Shown here piece after piece: positions 38,575 to 46,395 of a DNA stretch of 64,000 nucleotides (positions are counted from its first letter, which is position 1; every line of letters starts with the position of its first letter). This stretch comes from Roseivirga sp. 4D4. GTDB lineage: Bacteria; Bacteroidota; Bacteroidia; Cytophagales; Cyclobacteriaceae. The translations under genes and the position numbers were made by a program. The notes beneath the pieces are model-generated. The model saw only the letters and a program-made list of their open reading frames with translations. It searched no databases and was not told the DNA's origin. The stretch spans positions 2,835,001 through 2,899,000 of the forward strand of contig NZ_MDGP01000001.1 in assembly GCF_001747095.1 (NCBI RefSeq), in the 5' to 3' direction.

Positions 38575-39282
38575 ATGAGTGAACTGCATCTTCAATGCCA
38601 AATCTGTCTATCGGGTCATATGTCACTCTTATCAGAGTTAGACAACAAGGAAATGACCAAGATCGCCAGTCGAAAGTCAAGAGTAGCTTATAAAAAAGGT
38701 CAGATACTGTACTATCAGGGAACCACACCAATGGGTTTGTTTTGTGTTCACTCTGGTAAGGTCAAAGTCACACATGTTGGTCCAAATGATAAGGAACAAA
38801 TTTTATACATAGTAAAGGAAAATGACTTCTTGGGTTATCGCTCTTTACTGAGCGAGGAACTTTATAGCATGACGGCTACCGTACTCGAGGAAGCTGTAAT
38901 CTGTTTTATTCCGAAAGAGGATTTTTTGGAGGTGATTAGTAGTAATCCCATATTCATGCAAAAGCTGTTAAAGTTTGTATGTCAAGACTTGGGTATAATG
39001 GAACAGAAATTATCCCAATTCATTGGAAAAAATGTGCGCGAAAGATTGGCCTCTGTACTTCTTATGTTGAAAGAAACCTATAAAATGGAAGGTCAAAAGA
39101 GTGAGTCAATCGCCATTAACCTTACGCGAAAAGACCTCGCCAGCATAACAGGCTCAACCACCGAGACTGTAATAAGGCTGTTATCTGAATTTAAAGATGA
39201 GGGCTTGATTGAGATCGACAATCGAAAAATAAAAGTGATAGACAGTGCCAAGCTCAGCCATCAGGCGAACTTCAATGCATAG
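38575..39282 (+). CDS. Crp/Fnr family transcriptional regulator
   Basis: 235 residues. The N-terminus has a CxxC (LQCQICLSGH, Cys 8 and 11) and three more Cys at about 57, 110 and 136, so a redox or metal centre is possible. The cNMP-binding-like jelly roll has KGQILYYQGTTPMGLFCVHSGKVKV. The C-terminal winged helix has IAINLTRKDLASITGS and the recognition helix TTETVIRLLSEF, with the E..IR pattern of Fnr-like proteins. It faces nosY tail to tail (19 bp apart). It is the likely activator of the nos operon, whose upstream region has Fnr-type palindromes; this is inference. Confidence 0.92.
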   Translation: MSELHLQCQICLSGHMSLLSELDNKEMTKIASRKSRVAYKKGQILYYQGTTPMGLFCVHSGKVKVTHVGPNDKEQILYIVKENDFLGYRSLLSEELYSMTATVLEEAVICFIPKEDFLEVISSNPIFMQKLLKFVCQDLGIMEQKLSQFIGKNVRERLASVLLMLKETYKMEGQKSESIAINLTRKDLASITGSTTETVIRLLSEFKDEGLIEIDNRKIKVIDSAKLSHQANFNA

Positions 39283-39300
39283 TCTTCCACAGACCAATCT

Positions 39301-40083
39301 CTAAAAATCCTTTCTTTTCGCTGTTCTTATTAGGAATCCTACCGGGAGTACTGACCATAAGCTCAAAACGATCAGAGATATGATCATTCCTGAACCATTG
39401 CCAAAGAAGTTCTGGAAAAGGGCTCCAGTGTAGCCCAGCAGGGCTGAAATATCCAGCTTGAGAAGAACCAGAATTCTGGATAGATCAATTGGGTTAAACA
39501 TACTGGCAAAGAGTGTGAATTTATCCAGGGGATAATCATCGAACATAATCAATGAGACCAGGAATAGCCCATCATATATCACAGCCATAAACAGCCATAG
39601 CAAAATCGCATAGCCAAAACCTTTGACCTTGTTTTCATTGCGCAGCGAAATGTTAACCGAAAGAGCCACAAAAATAAAGGTGAGGAATGCACCAACTAAG
39701 AGCAGTAGCGTGAAGTCCCAAATTTCGGATGATTGAGCGACACCATATATTATAAAAGGTATGCCTAGTCCAACGATCAGACTTAGCGATAGCGAAAGTG
39801 CAATGCCGAGATATTGACCCAGGAAAACATCCCTTCGTTTAATGGGCTGCGATAACAATAGTTCTGTGAATTCCCTTGCACTGTAGAAATACATAATACC
39901 GAATATGGTGCCGATCATGGGCGTTAAGACCACAATCACATTCATCAAGGTAATGACCGCCTTTGAAAGGTCATTATTGAGGAATAGCAGGACAAACCCG
40001 AGCAATAGGTAGAAGGCCAAATAGACATAACTCCATCTGCTTCGAGCAAGATCCGCAAAGCTATATTTCAATATCTTAAGCAT
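39301..40083 (-). CDS. nosY: NosY-like ABC permease
   Basis: 260 residues, about six membrane helices, from YVYLAFYLLLGFVLLFL to the C-terminal LIVLSLWSVLPVGFL. It resembles the ABC-2 type permease of nos clusters (TPMIGTIFGIMYFYSAREFTELLLSQPIKRRDVFLGQ). With NosF it forms the ABC transporter that, with NosD, supports copper/sulfur centre assembly of nitrous oxide reductase in the periplasm. The start overlaps the nosF stop by 8 bp, as in a tight operon. It is the last nos gene; the Crp/Fnr gene converges from the other side. Confidence 0.92.
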   Translation of the reverse strand: MLKILKYSFADLARSRWSYVYLAFYLLLGFVLLFLNNDLSKAVITLMNVIVVLTPMIGTIFGIMYFYSAREFTELLLSQPIKRRDVFLGQYLGIALSLSLSLIVGLGIPFIIYGVAQSSEIWDFTLLLLVGAFLTFIFVALSVNISLRNENKVKGFGYAILLWLFMAVIYDGLFLVSLIMFDDYPLDKFTLFASMFNPIDLSRILVLLKLDISALLGYTGALFQNFFGNGSGMIISLIVLSLWSVLPVGFLIRTAKRKDF

Positions 40084-40780
40084 CGGTTTCTAATATTTTA
40101 GCGATGGAATGTTCAAGGTTCTTTTGCCCTGTTTGCGCCTTCAGAGCTTCAACAGAACCCTGAAAGAAGATTTGACCCTCTAACAAGAAGACAATCTGGT
40201 CAGAGAGCTCTTCAACCAGGCTCATTATATGAGTCGTGATTAGAAAAGTTTTCCCTTTTGCTTTTTCTTCTTGTATCAGTTCTTTCAATCGAATCAGCGA
40301 AACAGGGTCCAAACCTGCCGTAGGCTCATCGAGAATGAGCAGTGGGCTGTCAAACATAAAGGTCAGCACGATATTGACTTTCTGCTTAGTGCCTCCAGAT
40401 AGTTGACCCAGCTTCTTACCCATAGAAGCTTGTAGCTCAAACCGTTCGATCAATGCATCTTCATCAGCAGTAACATCACGAATATTCTTGATCATAGCAA
40501 TCAACTCTCGAACTGTTAGATTATCAGGAAATCGAGCGATTTGTGGCATATACCCTATCCGGTTTCTATAATCCCAGTTATTCAAGACAGGCTGATTGTC
40601 AAAGTAAATTTCGCCATCCTGAGGGAGCACCATCCCAAGAATCGTTTTAAGAATAGTGGTCTTGCCAGAACCATTAGGTCCTAACACAGCTACTACACCC
40701 TCCTCCTCTATTTCGAATGTGACGCCATCCAAAACCTGAAGTTTGCCAAATCGCTTATGTAAGTTTTCAATTCTGATCAT
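40076..40780 (-). CDS. nosF: NosF-like ABC ATPase
   Basis: 234 residues, a single nucleotide-binding domain. Walker A GPNGSGKTTILKTI, signature LSGGTKQKVNIVL, Walker B LLILDEPTAGLDP and the H-loop TTHIM are present. The Q-loop is in GYMPQIARFPDN. It forms the cytoplasmic motor of NosFY, driving delivery of a sulfur-containing species for the CuZ centre in NosZ. The start overlaps the nosD stop by 14 bp and the stop overlaps the nosY start. Confidence 0.95.
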   Translation of the reverse strand: MIRIENLHKRFGKLQVLDGVTFEIEEEGVVAVLGPNGSGKTTILKTILGMVLPQDGEIYFDNQPVLNNWDYRNRIGYMPQIARFPDNLTVRELIAMIKNIRDVTADEDALIERFELQASMGKKLGQLSGGTKQKVNIVLTFMFDSPLLILDEPTAGLDPVSLIRLKELIQEEKAKGKTFLITTHIMSLVEELSDQIVFLLEGQIFFQGSVEALKAQTGQKNLEHSIAKILETDA

Positions 40781-42011
40781 CTGAAAAGCTTTTCATGGCT
40801 GGTGCATTATCTATGAGATTATCGGGCGTAAAAACTGGAGAAACGCGCTCTGAGAAATTAATGATGTCAACAAAGAGGCTTCTGAGTAAAATGATGGTCT
40901 CTGGCGTCTTGTTTACCACATAAGAAAAGAGTTTAACAGGTCTGTAGGGAACGTCACCTATGTTGTCCTTATCCAGATCATAACCCGAATAAGAACTCCA
41001 ATAGTTGCCCTCAAACTTATTGTCATTCATTTTGGAGTTGTATGAAACATCGAAAGAATTGCTCAGGAAGTTGTTTCTGGAAAAGACATTTGTATATGAA
41101 CCTCCACTTACCTTAACCGCCCATCCATTTCTCCTGAAATCGTTCGATAGATAATTGACTCTCGTGCACCCTTCAATGAATATGCCGATCGTATTCTCTT
41201 CGAAAGTATTGTCGACTACCTCGGCATCATAAATCTCCTTGAGCAAAAGCCCATAGGAAGCAGTACCCCAGTTTTGAACAAAACGGTTGCGCCTCATCTC
41301 TATAAATTTGGAAAACATGACGGCCACGCCAGCACCGTTTTCTCGAAATGTATTGTCTAAATACTTATCGTGGTTTGAAAACATGAAGTGAAGCCCATAC
41401 CGAATATTGTTATGACTGTTATTCCCCGTAACCAAACTCTCTTCTACAAACTCTAAATAGATACCGTCACGAAGACCACTCAATTCATTGTCTTCAATGG
41501 TCAGATCGGTACAGTGCCAGGCATGAACTCCATTGCCAGCATCGTCTTCTCTAAGCCGATTACTTTCCACAACATTTGAAGCTATCTTTCCATGATGGGA
41601 TTTCTCTATCAGAATGCCAAAGAATGGATCTATGATGGTATTTCTTAGAATGCTGAAACGATTCGCCCCACTCACATATATAGCCGCAAAGTCTTTGGTA
41701 TAGCTCCTTCCAGCATTAATAAGTTTAAGGTCAAGCACATGTACATCATCGCTTAAAATTTTAAGTATATAGCTTTTGGATTTACCATCTAAAACAGCTC
41801 CGATATCTCCAATTAATGTCAGTGGCTTTCTGACTTCAAAGTCTATTGCCTCATAGGTCCCAGCTCTAATGATTAAGGTATCATATGGTTCAGCGATGGC
41901 ATAGGCTTCCTCCAAGGTCTGGACATTGCACTTCTGACAAACTTCAATAGTGCCTCCATAAAACGGAATGGAAATAATGAAGAGAAGAAAAGTCAGGAAC
42001 CAGTTTCTCAT
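40767..42011 (-). CDS. nosD: NosD, periplasmic copper-centre assembly protein
   Basis: 414 residues. Signal peptide at 1-20. The rest is a right-handed parallel beta-helix of the NosD/CASH type with repeated rungs: ALILRAGTYEAIDF-type start, then FSILRNTIIDPFFGILIEKS, LTIEDNELSGLRDGIYLEFVEES, NNIRYGLHFMFSNHDKYLDN, YGLLLKEIYDAEVVDNTFEE. The C-terminal part has YDLDKDNIGDVPYRPVKLFSYV. NosD works with the NosFY transporter in the periplasm to mature the CuZ cluster. The start overlaps the nosL stop by 4 bp. Confidence 0.95.
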   Translation of the reverse strand: MRNWFLTFLLFIISIPFYGGTIEVCQKCNVQTLEEAYAIAEPYDTLIIRAGTYEAIDFEVRKPLTLIGDIGAVLDGKSKSYILKILSDDVHVLDLKLINAGRSYTKDFAAIYVSGANRFSILRNTIIDPFFGILIEKSHHGKIASNVVESNRLREDDAGNGVHAWHCTDLTIEDNELSGLRDGIYLEFVEESLVTGNNSHNNIRYGLHFMFSNHDKYLDNTFRENGAGVAVMFSKFIEMRRNRFVQNWGTASYGLLLKEIYDAEVVDNTFEENTIGIFIEGCTRVNYLSNDFRRNGWAVKVSGGSYTNVFSRNNFLSNSFDVSYNSKMNDNKFEGNYWSSYSGYDLDKDNIGDVPYRPVKLFSYVVNKTPETIILLRSLFVDIINFSERVSPVFTPDNLIDNAPAMKSFSDDQN

Positions 42012-42445
42012 TGCTTATGCTTAAACTCATCCAGAAGTTGGTCCCAACCAAAGGTGCGAGCCGAACTATGAACGATATGCGGTTGCAAGTCTTCAGCATT
42101 CCCAAAAGCTGAAAGGTTGGCACCCATTGGGCTCGGTATCTCTTCGGAGATAATAAAATGTGCTCTTTGGGCATCAACTAAGATTTTTGGATTTGCATAG
42201 TCTGCGACAAGATAAAATTCAATGGACACCTCATCCCACTGGTTCAAATGATTGATCATACATTCAATCGCATCATACTTAAAATTCTTACCCTTTGTGG
42301 TCACAATTTGTGCGGCATGCTTTGTATCGACTATGGTCATTTTGCAAAAGCTGCACCCATCTTTGCCATAGTTTATCTCTTGAGGCTCAACCTCACAAGA
42401 CGCTAATGCAATTAATACACTAAGCAATAGCCAGTTCCTTTTCAT
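42008..42445 (-). CDS. nosL: NosL copper-chaperone lipoprotein
   Basis: 145 residues. The lipobox LASC (Cys 18) points to an anchored periplasmic protein. The copper site CSFCKM (C-x-x-C-x-M) and the downstream DAIECMINHL are family features, as is the C-terminal half with ADYANPKILVDAQRAHFIIS. NosL delivers Cu(I) to NosZ. The gene overlaps the preceding membrane-protein gene by 26 bp and nosD by 4 bp. Confidence 0.95.
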   Translation of the reverse strand: MKRNWLLLSVLIALASCEVEPQEINYGKDGCSFCKMTIVDTKHAAQIVTTKGKNFKYDAIECMINHLNQWDEVSIEFYLVADYANPKILVDAQRAHFIISEEIPSPMGANLSAFGNAEDLQPHIVHSSARTFGWDQLLDEFKHKQ

Positions 42446-43028
42446 AGCTCTCTTCTTTTTTCGCCTGATAGAATGCTAATACTGTAAGGCCCATCCCCAT
42501 GAACATCAAATAGGCTCCTGCCCTCGGCATAGAGATGGCCTTGAAATTGAGGATCATTTTAGCACCGATTAATGGTGGCTGATAGGCCATGGGTTCACCA
42601 TCGGGGGTAGTGAATTTTATGGCTGCTGTTTCTTTCAGATCATGGCCATAATCATACTCCCATTGGTAGAAATCATACATGCCAATGCTTCCCAAAACCA
42701 CCATCAATGTAAACCATGTTAGGTACAGCTTCTTTCTGCCCATAAATCCAATAATCAAACCCAGAACAACCATGGCGAGAATCACCTTTGGAAAAATTTC
42801 AAACTCAGGGATAGTCTCTGGAATGTCTTTCATGCCCACATAGTGATTCATGATATTGATATTCTTGATATCATTGGGTTGGGCGTCTGCAAACTTGTTA
42901 ATGTATATATCCATACCTATAGCATCCGGGTATTGCGGGGCCTCCAGTGTGATATTCCACAGTGGCAATACGAACAAAGGCAGCAATAGTAGTGCACCGA
43001 CAATCATCAAAAGTTTCGACTTCTTCAT
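42420..43028 (-). CDS. Membrane protein of nos cluster, NosB-like by position
   Basis: 202 residues with an N-terminal helix (LLMIVGALLLLPLFVLPLW), two central helices (VILAMVVLGLIIGFM and LTWFTLMVVLGSIGMY) and one near the C-terminus (AYLMFMGMGLTVLAFY). The exported loop between helix 1 and 2 contains NHYVGMKDIPETIPEFEIF. Clade II nos clusters carry a conserved membrane protein of unknown function, NosB, next to nosZ, and this gene sits in that position; identity with NosB is inferred from context only. A small hairpin lies between it and nosZ. Confidence 0.8.
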   Translation of the reverse strand: MKKSKLLMIVGALLLLPLFVLPLWNITLEAPQYPDAIGMDIYINKFADAQPNDIKNINIMNHYVGMKDIPETIPEFEIFPKVILAMVVLGLIIGFMGRKKLYLTWFTLMVVLGSIGMYDFYQWEYDYGHDLKETAAIKFTTPDGEPMAYQPPLIGAKMILNFKAISMPRAGAYLMFMGMGLTVLAFYQAKKEESYEKELAIA

Positions 43029-43113
43029 ATCTGTTTATTTAAAGTTCATGCTGGGTTCTGCCACTCTAAATGTCTGATGACATTGAGGGTATGTGTGTTT
43101 GCCAATAAAGAGA

Positions 43114-43140
43114 GGGCAGCCCCCTAGACTAAAGCCGCCC
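43114..43140 (-). other. Intercistronic hairpin between nosZ and the NosB-like gene
   Basis: On the minus strand GGGCGGC ... GCTGCCC forms a 7-bp GC stem with one G-T pair and a 13-nt loop. No T-run follows, so it is more likely an mRNA-stability or attenuating element than a full terminator. Confidence 0.45.
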
Positions 43141-43152
43141 ATCTCTAATCAA

Positions 43153-45114
43153 CTAGTCTCCATCAAGACTCCATTTCAAGGCTCTATTGGAGCCTCTAGG
43201 GGAAACCCTGACGTATCCTTGCATTTCCTGGTGCAGTGCAGAGCAGAAATCTGTACAGTAGAAAGGCCATACACCGACTTTTTTCGGTTCCCAAACAAAG
43301 GTTTCGGTTTGACCAGGCATAATGAGGAGCTCAGAAGTCTGAGCACCAATCATACTGATACCGTGTGGCACATCGTAGTCCTGCTCAAGATTGGTCACAT
43401 GAAAATAGACCTTATCACCTACTCTGATTCCTTCGATGTTATCCGGAGCAAAGTGGCTTCGAATGGTGGTCATATAAATATGAACCTCGTTGCCATTTCT
43501 TGTTACTTTGGTTTCCTTCTCGGTCTTAGCCGCATATGGGTGTTGATTGTCCTCCAGTTTGTAGATTTTGGTTTGCATTGGTTTAATTAAATCCGCTGGA
43601 ATACCGGCTGCATAGTGAGGCTCTCCTACCGTTGGAAAATCAAGCAGTAGTTCCATCTTATCACCAGAGATATCATACAATTGTGCTGACTGGGTCAATT
43701 CTGGGCCTGTCGGCAAATATCTATCCTTGGTAATTTTATTCATGGCCAAAACGTACTTGCCAAATGGTTTTCTTGAGTTACCGCCAGGAATCATCAGGTG
43801 ACCTACTGAATAATAAGTAGGCTGTCGATCAAGTACCTCCCAAGTACCAACTTTCCATTTCACCACCTCCGAACTGATAAAGAATGTAGTGTAAGCATTT
43901 CCTTTACCGTCAAACTCAGTATGTAAAGGGCCTAAACCAGCTTGTTGAACTGTACCTGCCACTACGTCTTCGTAATTGAGAATTGGAATCCCGTAAGCTT
44001 CACCATCAAACTTCTCGTTTTCAATGGCATCCAGCATCTTAGTAAATGAATGTGCTGTTAAGGCAGCCGCCAACTTACCGCTACCGATGATATATTCTCC
44101 GGTTGGATCTACATCACAACCGTGTGGCGACTTTGGTGTTGGCAAGAAGTATACAAGGCCTGGGTGCTTAGAGGGATCAATCACCCTCACTTCTTTTTTG
44201 ATTTCAGAAGTTGCCGTATGAGTCGCTTCATCATATACATTATGTGCATATTCTGTTGGCATCACGTCAAACTCGCCCGCAGCAATTAGCTCTTCGGCTT
44301 TTTTCCAATTGATAGCTGCAATAAAGTCCTTATCATTTTGGGAAGCATTTACTTCTAACAAAGTATTTGCCTCCTCAGTATTGTAAGTCGAGAAGAACAT
44401 CCAACCATGCGACTTGCCTCTTCCTGGATGTGCTAAATCATAGTTAAATCCTGGCATCATTATCTGAAAAGACAGGTCCATATGACCCGTTTCATCATCT
44501 ACTTTGATGAAGGACATGGCGCCTTTGAATTTCCCCTTGTACTCGTCAATTGAAATATCAGCCTGTGGTACTGGTACAGAAAAACGTGTTCCCGCTACCA
44601 CATACTCTGTGTTTTCGGTAACAAATGAGGAACTATGATTACCCGCACTATTCGGCAACTCAATGATCTCTTCTGTCTCGAAAGTAGACAGGCTAATTCT
44701 GGCTATTCTAGGTGTATTGTTTCCATTGATAAATACCCAGCGGCCGTCTAATTCTCCATTGGTCTGCGAAATATCCGGATGGTGCGAATCATCCCAAGGA
44801 ATAAATCCATGCGAGGTGTTCAGCATTGGTTTGGTCTCCTCATTAAAACCATATGCTTTCTCAGCATCTACTGAGAATACAGGTATTACCCTAAACAATC
44901 TTCCTGACGGTAAGCCATAAACGGCCAATTGACCACTAAAGCCGCCCGATACCAAGGCATAGAACTCGTCATGTTCACCAGGTGCTACATACACTCGTTC
45001 GGCAATATTGCTACCAAGTGCTCCATTACTTCCACCGTTCTGAGAACAGCCTGCAATCGTCAGTATCACTAAAGCACTAATGACGACTGAAATTGAATTT
45101 ATAATTTTCTTCAT
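43153..45114 (-). CDS. nosZ: Nitrous oxide reductase, clade II type, Sec/lipoprotein signal
   Basis: 653 residues. The N-terminus is a Sec-type signal with lipobox TIAGC (Cys 23), not a twin-arginine signal, as in clade II (atypical) enzymes. The beta-propeller that holds the CuZ cluster contains His-rich sites: DDSHHPDIS at 108-116, HPGRGKSHGW, SPHGCDVDPTGEY and LGPLHTEFDGKG. The C-terminal cupredoxin domain carries the CuA site with CTDFCSALHQEM (Cys 620 and 624, His 628, Met 631) and the earlier His of PHGIS. It reduces N2O to N2 in the periplasm with electrons from c-type cytochromes. The operon has a cytochrome c and a fasciclin protein upstream. Confidence 0.97.
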   Translation of the reverse strand: MKKIINSISVVISALVILTIAGCSQNGGSNGALGSNIAERVYVAPGEHDEFYALVSGGFSGQLAVYGLPSGRLFRVIPVFSVDAEKAYGFNEETKPMLNTSHGFIPWDDSHHPDISQTNGELDGRWVFINGNNTPRIARISLSTFETEEIIELPNSAGNHSSSFVTENTEYVVAGTRFSVPVPQADISIDEYKGKFKGAMSFIKVDDETGHMDLSFQIMMPGFNYDLAHPGRGKSHGWMFFSTYNTEEANTLLEVNASQNDKDFIAAINWKKAEELIAAGEFDVMPTEYAHNVYDEATHTATSEIKKEVRVIDPSKHPGLVYFLPTPKSPHGCDVDPTGEYIIGSGKLAAALTAHSFTKMLDAIENEKFDGEAYGIPILNYEDVVAGTVQQAGLGPLHTEFDGKGNAYTTFFISSEVVKWKVGTWEVLDRQPTYYSVGHLMIPGGNSRKPFGKYVLAMNKITKDRYLPTGPELTQSAQLYDISGDKMELLLDFPTVGEPHYAAGIPADLIKPMQTKIYKLEDNQHPYAAKTEKETKVTRNGNEVHIYMTTIRSHFAPDNIEGIRVGDKVYFHVTNLEQDYDVPHGISMIGAQTSELLIMPGQTETFVWEPKKVGVWPFYCTDFCSALHQEMQGYVRVSPRGSNRALKWSLDGD

Positions 45115-45132
45115 TTCTCTATATTTCTTTGA

Positions 45133-45705
45133 TTACTGCGGCAGAATTACCTTATCTACCACATTGATGATTCCATTAGACGTTTGAATTGTAGCCACCA
45201 CTTTGGCACCAGCAACCCAAATCTCATCTCCATCCACAGTTACTTCTAAGTAGTCTCCTGTGGCCATGTATATCTTTCGGCCCTTGCTTGCTTCTCTCTT
45301 CAACCCTTCGATGTTAAATGAGCCGGGAGCTGCATGCCTTGTCAGAATCGTGGCCAAATCAGCCTTATTCTCAGGTTTTAGTAGATTATCTACTGTCCCT
45401 TCTGGCAATGCAGCAAAGGCATCATTGGTTGGTGCAAAAACTGTCAATGGTCCTGCGTTGACTAATACATGTTCAATTTGAGCGGCTTGAACAGCAGCCA
45501 CCAAAGTGGTATGCGCGTCAGAGCCAATCGCTACCTGAAGTATGTTCTTGTCCGAAACGTCATCTTGTACTGACGCCTGTCCTAGTGGATGAGATGAAGC
45601 CTTTGGTTCGGCTGTCGAACTCTCCGTCTGACTACTATTACTGCAAGCCAGAATTGAGCCTGTCAGTAGGAGTAGTACTAAAATTTTTAATCTGATTGCC
45701 GTCAT
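45133..45705 (-). CDS. Fasciclin-domain lipoprotein
   Basis: 190 residues. Lipobox SILAC gives Cys 21 as the lipid site; a low-complexity linker rich in Ser follows. One FAS1 domain spans about residues 55-190: NILQVAIGSDAHTTLVAAVQ, PLTVFAPTNDAFAALPEGTV, LTRHAAPGSFN, YLEVTVDGDEIWVAGAKVV and NGIINVVDKVILP. FAS1 domains mediate adhesion or protein binding. Its place 18 bp upstream of nosZ in the same operon suggests a role at NosZ or at the electron donor in the membrane; no such role is proved. Confidence 0.92.
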   Translation of the reverse strand: MTAIRLKILVLLLLTGSILACSNSSQTESSTAEPKASSHPLGQASVQDDVSDKNILQVAIGSDAHTTLVAAVQAAQIEHVLVNAGPLTVFAPTNDAFAALPEGTVDNLLKPENKADLATILTRHAAPGSFNIEGLKREASKGRKIYMATGDYLEVTVDGDEIWVAGAKVVATIQTSNGIINVVDKVILPQ

Positions 45706-45729
45706 AGTATTACTGTTTAAGGTTATTTG

Positions 45730-46200
45730 TTAAAGCGATCTGAAATACTCCAAGACCGCTCTTGCGTCTTCTTCACTAAGGTTTTGATTGGCCATTGGCG
45801 AACCGTTGGCTTCGATTAATAACTGCTTAGCTATAGGATCTTTTTGAACCATCTCATCGGGGTTCAAGATCATATTCATTGTCCATTCAGGGGTTCTTCT
45901 TGTCAGAATGTCTTTGGGTGAAGGGCCGATGAATTTTTTATCAATCTTGTGGCATGCAGAGCACATAGACTCAAAAATCTGCTGACCATTAGCGATTAAT
46001 TCAGGGTCCATCTCGCTGGGAAGAACTAGGCTTGTAACGGGTCCTATCCCCTTATTTGATTCCCACTCCGCCATTGGATCAGCAGGTGCTGACTGGGTCT
46101 TGGCCTTGATTTCGTCAATCTTACTCTGACTGCCTCCACAGCTGAGCATTCCTGCGAAAATCAACAATGTCATTAAGAGGTTTACAATTGGTTTCTTCAT
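45730..46200 (-). CDS. Cytochrome c lipoprotein, likely electron donor of the nos operon
   Basis: 156 residues from the ATG at 46200 (a GTG at 46203 is in frame). Lipobox GMLSC gives Cys 19. The heme c site is CSACHK in IFESMCSACHKIDKKFIGPS, and the axial Met is probably in NGSPMANQNLSEEDA. It is a class I type mono-heme cytochrome with an N-terminal extension. It is the first gene of the nos operon and should pass electrons to NosZ. The operon promoter lies directly upstream. Confidence 0.93.
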   Translation of the reverse strand: MKKPIVNLLMTLLIFAGMLSCGGSQSKIDEIKAKTQSAPADPMAEWESNKGIGPVTSLVLPSEMDPELIANGQQIFESMCSACHKIDKKFIGPSPKDILTRRTPEWTMNMILNPDEMVQKDPIAKQLLIEANGSPMANQNLSEEDARAVLEYFRSL

Positions 46201-46225
46201 CACAATCTCGGTTTAGATATTGAGA

Positions 46226-46269
46226 CAAAGATATTTCCGGAAGTATGCACATCTGGTGATATGCATCAC
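46226..46269 (-). promoter_or_regulatory. nos promoter: TAnnTTTG box with Crp/Fnr-type palindrome
   Basis: On the minus strand GTGAT-GCAT-ATCAC (46269-46256), 22 bp, then TATCTTTG (46233-46226). The palindrome has the spacing of Fnr/Crp boxes. With a start 4-5 bp after the -7 box its centre falls at about -41.5, the class II activator position. No -33 TTG is seen, as expected of an activator-dependent promoter. Confidence 0.7.
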
Positions 46270-46321
46270 GGATAATAATGATCTTGTCACTGGTCTTCGT
46301 ATGACCAATTCGAGTTTAAAA

Positions 46322-46339
46322 TTATGATGGATATCATAA
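46322..46339. promoter_or_regulatory. Second Crp/Fnr-type palindrome
   Basis: TTATGATGGATATCATAA has perfect 7-bp arms TTATGAT/ATCATAA around a 4-bp centre. It lies 68 bp from the first site (centre to centre), about -109 from the presumed start, next to the terminator of the ABC permease gene. Confidence 0.6.
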
Positions 46340-46341
46340 AA

Positions 46342-46371
46342 AAATCCCCATTGAGACTCAATGAGGATTTA
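46342..46371 (-). terminator. Terminator of the ABC exporter operon
   Basis: On the minus strand AATCCTCATTGAG ... CTCAATGGGGATT with one mismatch, followed by seven Ts; it lies 25 bp after the permease stop. Confidence 0.85.
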
Positions 46372-46395
46372 GTACTATTTGTGATAATATGTACT

